Origin: Climacium dendroides
Taxonomy: Eukaryota > Streptophyta > Bryopsida > Hypnales > Climaciaceae
Length of the DNA: 64,000 bases
Assembly (NCBI GenBank): GCA_950106755.1
Contig: OX467088.1
Coordinates: 5,192,001-5,256,000, forward strand
Direction of reading: 5' to 3'
This document shows positions 53,567-64,000 of this stretch, one piece after another; position 1 is the stretch's first letter; every line of letters starts with the position of its first letter. The position numbers and the translations under genes are program-made. Below the pieces are notes generated by a model. The model was not told the origin of the DNA, did no database searches, and saw nothing but the letters and a program-made list of their open reading frames with translations.

Positions 53567-56500
53567 AATGTCATTGTTGAAGGAGAAATAATTATCTAGT
53601 CGGAAATTATTCCATTAGTATAATAAGTTCGTTCCAAGGGAGATGGTCAAGTAGGGAGTCTATGCTAATAGGTTCAATAATCCAATTTGTAAATCCATAG
53701 CCAAAAACAATACTACAATGACATTGCACATACACATGACGTCAATTTGGCTGAAATACAATTCTATTAAAATCCCGAATTGGTCATTAAATCACCATTA
53801 CAGATTCAACAATAATTTCACAAATTAATCATTCAATACACTCTCACAACTTATCTTGCAAATCATCCTTTATACTCTAATCGCTATCCTAATTGAAATC
53901 TAATTTTCAACACTCCCGACATTCCAACTAGGCTCTAATAATCCTTCATAGCTTCAACTAAGCCTGATTTAAAATTATTGCTCCTATCACTATTTTTCAT
54001 CTTTCAGCACAAACTTTCTTAAATTCAACAATTAACATCCTTCTTCAATTATCTCCTAACTTGGATAATTTTCTCTCACTTCATTTGCACATCACACACA
54101 CCACCATGCACTGGCACACACACATCCCAACTGGGACATAGACACACTCAAACCGATCCGACCCTAGATCAACCACAACACACTTCCCAACTGGGAAATC
54201 ACACAACAAAACAAAATACACAGCCTAACCGATTGGGACTCGCACTAGCTTCACTCGCTGTGGGTAAAGAAGAATGAACACAATTTGGGACCTAATAGGA
54301 CTCACAAAGACGGTTACTACTTGGAGAAGACAACCAACTGACAACAACCTCCAATTTGGATTTGAAACAACACCAACAACGATACCAATTTCACTCAACC
54401 CGCTAGCATTCATCCAATTCGACTAATCAAACATTTAACTCTAAATTCACTACTTACCAAATCAAACTTCACTACCTACCTCACAATTTTGGACATTCAC
54501 CAACAACTCTTGACTTGAAAAATAATTCCGATTCAGTTATCTACAATCATGCATAAGTTTTCTAGCTCTTTAGTTTGCCTAATGTGTAGAATATGATATC
54601 TTCTTTTTAAAGTAAGAACAAAGATGTTGGTCAAATTGATTAGATTCTTGACATCAAAGAACATGCCAAAATAGAGTATATCTATAATATTGTATTCTTA
54701 AGACAAGGACAAAAAAGGTCTATTTGTTTTAAATGCTTGTGAATGGATTTAGAAGTGGAGTCAATCTTGTACGATGGTTGCAATCAGCTAGGGACCTTGA
54801 GAATTGCTTTGTCATGTATGGTCATGTGAAGAGGGTGAAATTATGGACAACTATTGCTTGTCATATCTATGACTCCACTTACTGCAAAGTCATGACTATT
54901 GCCGTCTATAATATACAAACTCAAGGCACTGAAGGCTAGATCATTTTTTGGCGTCGTCTAAACAAGGTCACAATACAAAATGAATGTCAAATTCAACCTT
55001 CAAGAGATTCATGTGCGATAGTGCTTAAGCCAACTTAAATGCAATTCACATGGTGTATGGGTTGGGAGATCCATCTATTTCAATGGTGGACTGTAAAAAG
55101 ACTTGCTTGTTCTACTTGGCAACAAACATGTGCAAGCACACAAAGAAGTGCACACACATAGGGAGAATTTCATATAAGTCAAGGAAACAGTGTTATATCA
55201 TTCAAATGTACACATAGGCCAAATGCAAGCTACTAATTGTTAGGCATGATAAACTTACTACTACCCTTACTTACAAACAACAAAGCATAAATATAAGGGC
55301 ACAACGATTCAAACAAAGGATTTATGGTTTTGTACAGACCAAATCGCATGATGTGTCATAGGACCTAAGTATTTTCATATTCTTATGCAACCTAAAATCC
55401 TCGAGGTCTAACTTATTTTTACTAATATCAATCTTTTCCATAGTCCCTTACCAAAATCATAGAATTTGAAGAAGTTAGGTTCTACTTGTAGTCCAACGTG
55501 CCAATGTCACCTCCATGTCTATTCACCTTGTCAAAGGTATTTGAGCATGTATTGAAGACTCATCCTTGATGGCACTTGTTGAAAGAATCTCCTCTATTTG
55601 TAATGGCAAACAAGTTTGTCTAAGTAGTAAGGCTACCACCAAAAATCACCACAATTAGTGGGAAAGTGCAAGGAATGTTACTACAAGTATTACTAGGGTA
55701 AACTTCCTTTTTGTCCTAGACTTTGAACTATTATTACACTTTTGTCTAGGATTGACCCTAATTAAAAGGTTTATAACATCACATTTTGTAATTTTCCATT
55801 GTGTATTGTCTCCATTATGAAAGCATGAAATGGACCTCCATTGGAAAGTGAGACATGTACATAAACTGCAAATACTATTATTACAACTTTCATTACTTCT
55901 ACAAATTGAATTATAAGATAGACATGTTTATCTACGCTTCTATTTTTTAGCTTGGATGAAGTTAAGCAAATACTTGTTGCTTCAAGAATCATCAAGATGT
56001 GTAAGTGAGCAAGTTAGTTGACAAATGTTAGCATGATACAAAGTAGATGTATAATACTAATATGTTATCTTCAAAATTCCCAAATTCAAGTAGCAAAATA
56101 TTATATTCATATTCCAATATGTTTTTCTTGTTTCAATGAAAAAATATTTTATCATATATACAATGTCCTATATCCTATGAAGTTTTCTCTACATTTGTCT
56201 TCTTTTTGGATTTGCCTCTAAATTATATGTACTCTCACTTGATCAATCCACCCTTGGATACCCCCTCAAAACATAATATAAATTTCAAAATATGCTATAG
56301 CACCAACTTTCCAAACTTTTAGATCTAAAATCCACAGTCATTAGTCCCATGATAATAGGTCATTTTTTCTAAATATAATAAATTTTATTCAAAAAAACAT
56401 CAATCTTTTAACTTATTAACCAAAAAAAATTAGGAATTACATCATATTTTACATTTCTAGGCTTTATGCTTACACACTCACATGCTAGCATTGTTGGTTT

Positions 56501-56815
56501 TAGTTTGTGGAAAATTATGGATTTCCTACTCTAAGATAAATTTTGAAGTCCTCTATTTAAGTTAATTTTCAATATTTTTGAAAAAAATAAATCATAGCAT
56601 GTAGATTGTCTTATACAACATTAGAACCATTGGGATTGGCATTTTTCAATTCCATATTGTACAATTCCAAATGATGTTAAATTTTTCAAACATGTAGCCA
56701 ACTTGCTTTAAAGAATTAATCTTAAGAAGCACCACCATTTTAGACATTTTCCATGTAAATATCACCTTGTGAAGTGCAGCTACCCATTTTTTCACAAGGC
56801 CTTCAAAAGGATTTT
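53567..56815. other. intergenic, nothing recognised
   Basis: 53.75-54.55 kb is cytosine-rich on the plus strand and low in structure; an ORF at 54733-54939 has no family. No gene can be supported. Confidence 0.35.
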
Positions 56816-57678
56816 TGTCACTTCAAATACTAATATCTTGCAACCTATACGGTTAAAATTTCTGAAAATTTTCCGCATCTTTTCAAATTAGTGTACTACA
56901 ATATCCTATAGCTACATGTGTCCAAAAATGTTTTTTTCCTAAAATTTGGTGCTTGCATTAGAAATGATGGTTTTGGAGCATTTTTGGTGAAAATATAATA
57001 AAAAACCTTTAAAGATTAACTTCAAACTTTTACTCTATTCATATCAATTTTATAATTTTTTATATTGAAAAATTGAGTTAAGAGTCTAGGAAAAAAATTC
57101 AAAAGAGACACACTCTTGATTCTTATTCTTAAAAAAATGTTAAGTAGAAGTAGGTACAAGATAGAAGGAAAAACTAAATGGTTAATAGCTCTAACTAAAG
57201 ATGGAATTGAAACACACTAGTCTCAATGGTGAGATTCTTTTAGCATGAAAATTAACCCCTATGAAACTTTGTTTTTTGAAAAATGTGAAAATTGCGTTAG
57301 AAATTAATTTTGTACATCTTTTTTTTTCTAATTATTGCCGTGAAAATAAAATACTCCATAACTTTTACATTGCTAATTCAAATGGAATTAATCAAAGATC
57401 TCTATGTGAACAAAAATATAATCTAAGTGTTAGAAAAATAAAAATGTTTTAATTTTTGTTTTTTATTTTTTGTCTGATGAACTCATGAACTCCACTTGGG
57501 GTGGCTTAAGTTTTGTCCTACAACACTAATTTGAAAAAAAATGATATTCCTAAAAAGCTAATGTGTTTTTCTACCTTCAAAAAAGGGATTAAAAAAATCA
57601 CACCAAAAATTAAGATTGTAGGATCCCCCTTGAACTTTCATTTGTCCTCAAAAGGGATATTAGTCCTTTAGGGATTAA
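56816..57678. mobile_element. TTAA-flanked element, copy C, rearranged
   Basis: The right part (about 57040-57678) matches copy B and ends GTCCTTTAGGGATTAA. The left part (about 56816-56900) matches copy B in the reverse orientation (CACTTCAAA, ATATCTTGC, AAAATTTCTGAAA), so two insertions or an inversion have been joined. Confidence 0.55.
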
Positions 57679-57820
57679 CGTAGGCATACCCATTAAAGAC
57701 CCTCTTCTCAATTGCTTCCCTATTTACATTTGTCCAACATTTTGAGGGCTCAAATGTTGGACTAATGTAGATAGGGACTCAATTAGAAAAGAGGGTTCAT
57801 AACATATATGCCTACTTCAC

Positions 57821-58715
57821 TTAACTCCTAAAGGACCAAGGCCATTCTTTTGCCAAAACCCACTCAAAACTACCATTTCTGTTGCATTCACTCAAAGAAA
57901 AAAAAAACTTTTTTAGAATCTAACCGTAAAATCTTATATTTTACCTGTTTGAAATCATGTGGTAAAAATTTCATGAAGTTTGACTATACATATTGGAAGA
58001 TATTTGCATTCAAAGTTAGAAAATAAGTTGTTTTTTTAACATTGGCTCGCAATATTAGATGACTGTAACCGCCATTAGTGGAATTTTTTTGTACTATGGA
58101 ATTTGAATTAAAAAAATTTGGAGTTGAAGAAATTATTTTCACTTTAAAATGCTTGATTTTCATTCTTTAAATAATTATCGAGTAAAAGTAGGTCCAAGAT
58201 TGAAAAAAACACTAAATTGTTAATAGCTCTAAGATGGGATTGAAACACAATAATTTCAAAGGTGAGATTTTTCTAACAAGAAAACTTAACCTTGTCAAAC
58301 GTTTTTTTTTTTAAATTGTGAAAATTGAATGAATCCTATAAGGGTTTTTTTCACTTAAGATGTTTAGATTGCCCAAAAAATAAGATTGTCCATAACTTTC
58401 ACATCACTAATCCAAATGAAATGAGTCAAAGCTTCACATGTAGACAAAAACAAGATTTATAAGAGAATTTTTTTAAAAATTATTTCAAGTTTTTGTGGAT
58501 TTCTTTTGTTGCCTAGTGACATGAAAATTATATTTAAGATGGCATAACTTTTGCTCCTAATTATGGATTGAAATAAAAACTATATTTCCACAAAGCTAAT
58601 TGTTTTTCTATCTTATCAAAAAGTTTCAAAAAAATTCACCAAAAATTGAAGTTATAGGAACTTGCATGAACTCCTTACAATCCCTTGAGGGGACTCCTGG
58701 TCCCTTAGATGTTAA
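57821..58715. mobile_element. TTAA-flanked element, copy D
   Basis: Begins TTAACTCCTAAAGGACCA and ends GGTCCCTTAGATGTTAA. The interior is collinear with copy B. 895 bp, non-coding. Confidence 0.65.
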
Positions 58716-60263
58716 ACTACCTCAACATACTCTTCAATCGCACCTTCTTAAAGGTTGGATTTTTTAATTTATTTTTTCCAAAAGATTGAATATTAACAAG
58801 TGCCTCTAGCATTGTAGTACTCACTAGTCTGTATTTGAGTTCAACCTAATCAAACTTCTTCACATTCATTTAGAAATAATTCAATCTTTTATAGTCTTAT
58901 CCACCGTAATTGAACTACTCTTACTAAAAAAATGTCACACCCTAAAATGATAAGACTACACAGTGGTCATCACAAATGAAACCATCCATTGACTCAATAA
59001 ATACATATATTCTTCATTTCTATATAAACGTTGGAAATCATTCATTGATAACTTTTTGTCTTCCATCTCCTTACAAGGTTTATTTTCTATGCTTGGATCC
59101 CAAGCATCCTCTCCAACTCTTTTTTTTTAACAATCAAACAAGAATAATGTGACCCTAAGGCTCTATCCACTCCAACCAAACCCCAATCACATTGTGCAAT
59201 ATAAATGCAATCATAGATAGGATTTGGGAACTCCGATTCAAAAACTAGAAAGTTGATGCTACAATCAAATTGCATCTTTTGGATGCATAGTATCAATTGA
59301 TACATTCAACTAATTAATTTACATTCACAATCACAACGTGCTTGTGAAATTCTTTTCATAACCCACCCACACTATATTTATATTTTTTGGAAGTTGCTAT
59401 CATAGCAATCAATATGGGATACATATCCCGTATCAATACCTACATCCATACATCGTATATCTGAATATATATGTATTCCATAATCTATATGCACGTCGTA
59501 TATTGTATATCGTATATCGTGTATTGTAAGTATTGTATTTGAGAGTGAAGGTTGGTATTCAACCAAAATTACTTTTTTGTGCAATTCCAGAAGAGGAACT
59601 CAATTTTTTTAAGCGCATTGACAGTCCTAGTTTTCTTTTAAGGGAGTGGGGAGTGTGAGGCCAGGGCGGTGTGTATGCATCTTTTGGGTGCATCGATAGT
59701 CTCTATCCAAAGGACAAAGCCAATAAAAGATCAAGTTCCCCGAATCCCATGAAACTCCAGAATGTTCTAGAACCCCTTACCTTCCCACTCATGAAGCCCA
59801 AATTGGTTGACAAACATGGAGTTGTGCCCTTGTACAGTTTCCATTAAACTAAGGCTATGGGTGTAGTGCATGTCTTCCCTAATGTCACTGTTGGGGTGTG
59901 GATGACGTCAATGGCCCATTGGAACAACGTGCACTCGGCCCACGGGCAAATTTTCTTTGTGTTCTTTTCTGGCACATTCAAGAGGAACAAATAACTTATT
60001 CATTGGCTCCAATGCAAAAAGGGGTCAATTGCCATGAGTTCCCAATGCAGTATGTAGAGTAAAAAAATATTAGGACCGAGTCAGCACAGATGTCATCACC
60101 AAAACAAAAAAATAAATTTTTAAATTTTTAAAAATAAATTTTAAAAAAAAACTCCATGGAAAAGTGACAAAAATGATTTTCTCCAGACATGAATAACTTA
60201 ACCTAATCCAGTGAGAGCTCCATCTGTCCATTGAAACTCAAAACTGGCATATCATAACATTGT
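58716..60263. other. intergenic, nothing recognised
   Basis: 58.95-59.1 kb weakly resembles 40.19-40.30 kb (AAATCATCCATTGAT-ACTTTTTG). A short TATCGTATA-rich stretch lies at about 59.45-59.53 kb. No gene. Confidence 0.35.
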
Positions 60264-60545
60264 AAAAGGTAGGTATACCCAAAATCATCACTTTTTGCTA
60301 TCAAGGCTATTTTCTATTGTTAGACTGGTCAAATTTTCATATGCTCTTGTTGGCAAGTGAAAGGAGGTTCCAACGCACCAGAGAACGTGGCATTTGGATA
60401 CTGTATGCAAAAGTTATTAAGTAACAAAGTTTGGTTCGAAAAGCGTTTCTTCCACATAGGTACAGAACTGATTTTGGAGATGTACATATAGTATAGATGG
60501 TGGTTTAAGGTCAATGGCATTTACATTTGGGTGTACCTACCTTAA
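60264..60545. mobile_element. TIR element, AAGGTAGGTATACCC ends
   Basis: The left end AAGGTAGGTATACCCAAAAT is mirrored by TTTGGGTGTACCTACCTT on the right. The interior is similar to 29072-29360. Confidence 0.65.
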
Positions 60546-62500
60546 CCAAGCAATGATCCTCTAAGTTACATGCTGGGAAGGTCTTACTGGCAATGAGGTC
60601 GGCGAGAGTCCCTTTTGCATCCTTGAAAGGGTGCTCCCTACAATGAACAAAAAGGTTTTCTAGGGCTTTTTTGCCAACCCTAATCTTTGAACTAACTGAT
60701 GATAACAATCCATTAGGTATCTAGCAAAGCATGATACCTAACTTACTCAATATGGAAAGGACCACGGTCTAATTTGTTATATTAGTGTTTGTGCGAATCA
60801 TGTTCTATGTGAGCTATCACCTACACCACAACTGATTGAAAAATTAAGCAACTTAACCATGTAGCATTGTAGTGAACACTTAGTGTCCTATGGGTGACTT
60901 CACTTGTCATTGTAGAATGAAAAAAAAATGTTTTTCCATCCAATTTAATTATTTGGAGGGTACTTGAGTACATTTTCAATGAATAGTATTGCAAAGTCCC
61001 TCATTATGGTCTTATTGACTTTTTGGAGAAGAAGATACTCAATCCACAAGATCCCCCTTGTAGTGTATTTGGGCCATTTCTTGCTATTTTCTATTGATGT
61101 GAATTTAAACCATAACAATGATGTTTTTTGAAATGAAGCTAGTCATGTATAGTTTTTTACTCTAATTGGAAATTTCAAAAAAATCATAAATTTTAATATT
61201 TTATAGCAGTATGAACTTTTGAACCTATTACCATGGTTTGTTGATTTTCTAATTTTAGAATAATACAATAACTTTGATTTATACCATGATGTTCTACACT
61301 ATAATATACACTTATAGTAAAAATTTCATATTTTTTTAATATATTTCATATTTGATATGAATTTTCTTCATTTTTTTCTTGAAAATTTCACAATAATTTC
61401 TAATTTTCTCCCAAAAATTTAAAAATTTAATAACTTGTAGTAGACATATGACTTCATCTTTGACAAATTAAATTTAAAATTTTTTCATTCATATCTAGTT
61501 GAAAAATGACAACAAACAAAGTAAAGACAATCCAGACTTTAAATCAGTGGTCATGGGCGTGTCCTTACATGATTAAGCTGCAAGAATGGAATGCTGATTA
61601 GAAATAGGTCATTTCCTTTACCTCCAAGTACTTCAAAGGTGGGACTGACTAGAGAGCCATAGAAGACCATTTTAATTAGGGCTTTTTTTCATTTCTTATG
61701 AAGTGTCAGTGTGGCAATATAAAATGTTATAGTGGTGCTCCAAATTTCAACAACCATCCACATATTGGATGGATAATATCACATCAACATAAATCACATA
61801 TCCATAATTATATTTTCATCCACAATCTAACAATTATATCTAAGATTTTTTAATTTAAAGTTTTCTAGCAGAAAAGATTTTTTGTCACTTTTTAGTCAAA
61901 TTATTTTTTTCTACTACAATCTCACATTAAGGTAGAAACACTAGTTGTCAACCACACCTAATACCCAATTTGTAAGAAGTACTATTTCCAACCTTAGGCC
62001 GGAACTCAAGCTTAGAATGGTTTCTTTTTTGTCCTTTTCAAGGTTGGAATTAATAAAGTCATGACACATGTCCCAAAGTAGTGAACAAGAAAGTAAAGAG
62101 TGAGCGAGAAAATAGTTCTTCAATGATCAAAATTAGAATACTTTAAACATTGACTTTAGGTCAACAATACTTTTAGGCTCCCAAAATTCACAGTAACTTC
62201 AATTTCAAGAATAAAATTCTAAAAAATTAAACATCCCCATATTTCCTATCTTCCTACATGGAAAAAATCTCCACCACCCCAATACTCCTCACCATTTGCT
62301 CCCAAATTGCTTAAGTGATTCATTATTGGTGCTCCTATCTTATGAAGCTAAAAAAAAACCCGTGATTTTGATCACTGTGGGGTCAATCCCGTTTTCAAGG
62401 ATGCCAAAGGAACCCTTGCCTCATTGATAAACAATGGTATGGAATCACATCACTGAATCTGAGATTCACGAACATTGAGATAGTGGGATGGTGGGATAAT
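60546..62500. other. intergenic, nothing recognised
   Basis: AT-rich. No ORF or repeat that I can support. Confidence 0.35.
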
Positions 62501-62620
62501 TCACCCTTAAACATTGAGACAGACGTTTTGCGTCCGATGGATGACAAAGGATCTTTCTATGTAGGACAGAAGTGCAACTATTCATCTTTGGAATTTTGCA
62601 AGAAAAAGGGGAGGTCTTCT
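62501..62620. mobile_element. partial copy of the 220-bp TTAA element
   Basis: Inverted relative to 63636-63771: both share CGTCCGATGGATGACAA or TCCGATGGATGACAA, TAGGACAGAA and TGCAACTATTCATC. Its outer edge reads TTCA rather than TTAA, and the other end was not found. Confidence 0.55.
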
Positions 62621-62722
62621 ATAGTAGTTTGTCTTCCAATGAGTACTTTTACAATTTCTTAAGCCAGTGCTTCACAAGGTCATAAAAATTGATCATTTCC
62701 AAAGTCACCCCATCATCATCCT

Positions 62723-63154
62723 TTAAGATAAAAACACCCAAAACTGCACCTGTTCCTATTCTTTGTTCCTAAACTTACCCAATTATATCCCTAAACTTTG
62801 GTGAATGTGTCCTCCACATGCTTAACATTGATTGGCCAACACATTCGAAGAACACATATTTGATTGTGATTTGCTGACAACTGATTTTTGTAGGGTTCAA
62901 TTTTTGGGGCACCTATAGGACAATTTCAGTGGTCTAGATAGCCAACACTTTGAAAAATCATAGAAATTACATACAATGTTTAAAAAATCTATTTTTTTTT
63001 TAATATTCATGATTTTCACTTGCATGTACTACCAAAAAAATAAAAATAAAATAAAAATAAAAAAATAAAAAAATAAAAAATAAATATATATATACATATG
63101 CCTCCAACTATGCTGAATGGCTTAAAGTAATGATTTTGGGTGTTTCTACCTCAA
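62723..63154. mobile_element. TIR element, TTAAGATAAAAACACCC ends
   Basis: TTAAGATAAAAACACCCAAA on the left against the complement of TTTGGGTGTTTCTACCTCAA on the right. About 430 bp, with an (AAAAT)n low-complexity run at 63030-63090. It falls between the two copies of the 220-bp TTAA element. Confidence 0.5.
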
Positions 63155-63551
63155 GGGTTAACTTACCAGACTGGGACCAATAATTAAGTACTTGCATTAT
63201 GCGATGGAGAAGAAGCTGCCGGTACAGTGACGAAGGGCTTGAATCCAGGGTTTATTCCAGACCACCGATTCATTCATTCATTCAAAGTCCTTGGTCTGAT
63301 TGCAATTTGTTCCAAAAGCAAAAATATAGTCTTTCTAAAGTCTACAAAAGATTGCTGTACCAGGCGATGAACACACACACACACACAAAAAATAAATAAA
63401 TAAAAAAATACTTAGAGGGCTTTTCTGGTCACGTGTATCTGCATTCTATATTCTAATATTATTGCACTTCACTCTATCTGTATCTATAGAGAGAGATGTA
63501 CATCTTCTATTATATTAAGTACAGTGTCATGACTCCGAGGTGTAAAAATGA

Positions 63552-63771
63552 TTAACCCTTAAACGCTGGGCTGGTGACCATGGAAATCAGCCCTTTTGGA
63601 ACCGTGTGACATCATCTAATTTTTAAAATATATACTGGAGGAGATTTCTCCTTTGCACCCCTAATTTCGAGGATGAATAGTTGCATTTCTGTCCTACAGA
63701 GGAGAATTCCATTGGAGAATTCCTTGTCATCCATCGGACAAAAAACGTTCACCGCAACATTTGAGGGTTAA
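63552..63771. mobile_element. 220-bp TTAA-flanked MITE
   Basis: Left TTAACCCTTAAACGCTG, right complement TTAACCCTCAAATGTTG: after TTAA, ten of 13 positions match. Non-coding. Another TTAATCCCTAAATGCC follows directly on the right, so the TTAA may be shared with a neighbouring insertion. Confidence 0.6.
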
Positions 63772-64000
63772 TCCCTAAATGCCTGAGGCACCAAATTTTG
63801 GTGTTGACAATACTTTGAAGTTAAATAAAACCTAATCAATTTGCTATTTTTAGTAGTTTATATTTTTGACAAATTTTTTTTGAAGCCTAGTTTTAGCATC
63901 AAAAATTCAATTTTGAAAATGAATGATTATGAATTTTCTATTCAAGATTTTGTGCAAGGGTGTCCATTGTAGCGCAAGGAGAATTGGCCCCCTCATTGCC

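Overview
The window is nuclear DNA of a land plant. The coding parts are split by many GT-AG introns, intergenic DNA is AT-rich and crowded with small DNA transposons, a Ty1/copia fragment lies at 44.5-46.7 kb, and the recognisable proteins have plant-type forms (plant pyruvate decarboxylase, plant-type zinc alcohol dehydrogenase, UFD1, a cytochrome P450 remnant). The low gene density and the DUF7869-type element would suit a bryophyte, lycophyte or fern better than a compact angiosperm genome, but I cannot name the species. No rRNA, tRNA or CRISPR array was recognised.

Layout. 0-6 kb: a TIR element, a broken minus-strand P450 (813-1557), a TTAA-flanked element and a CACTA MITE. 6.05-11.30 kb: a complete nine-exon alcohol dehydrogenase gene (+). 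13.42-18.34 kb: a DNA transposon bounded by 24-bp inverted repeats that carries a decayed DUF7869 protein gene and a cluster of palindromes. 20.35-24.72 kb: a complete seven-exon pyruvate decarboxylase gene (+). 26.5-28.6 kb: a minus-strand locus for a three-pass membrane protein of unknown family. 29-41 kb: nested and solitary MITE-like elements and one unrecognised small ORF (32.4-32.9 kb). 41.24-44.07 kb: a complete eight-exon UFD1 gene (-). 44.55-46.67 kb: copia remnant. 46.7-64 kb: no intact gene seen, only repeats, including a 357-bp near-perfect hairpin and several TTAA-flanked elements.

How the genes relate. Pyruvate decarboxylase makes acetaldehyde from pyruvate and alcohol dehydrogenase can reduce acetaldehyde to ethanol. 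The two genes lie on the same strand about 9 kb apart, with a transposon between them, so the window holds a linked two-step ethanol-fermentation pair. The dehydrogenase has lost the aspartate that normally selects NAD, which raises the question of its real cofactor and substrate. UFD1 belongs to the CDC48/p97-UFD1-NPL4 ubiquitin segregase and is unrelated to that pair.

The richest unexplained material is the transposon set: the DUF7869 element with its own inverted repeats, a TTAA-flanked family whose ends begin CCC (a piggyBac-like signature), a second TIR family, and a MITE inserted inside a CACTA MITE with a visible target duplication. Exon boundaries were read by eye from splice signals, reading frame and family knowledge. 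No alignment or database search was run.
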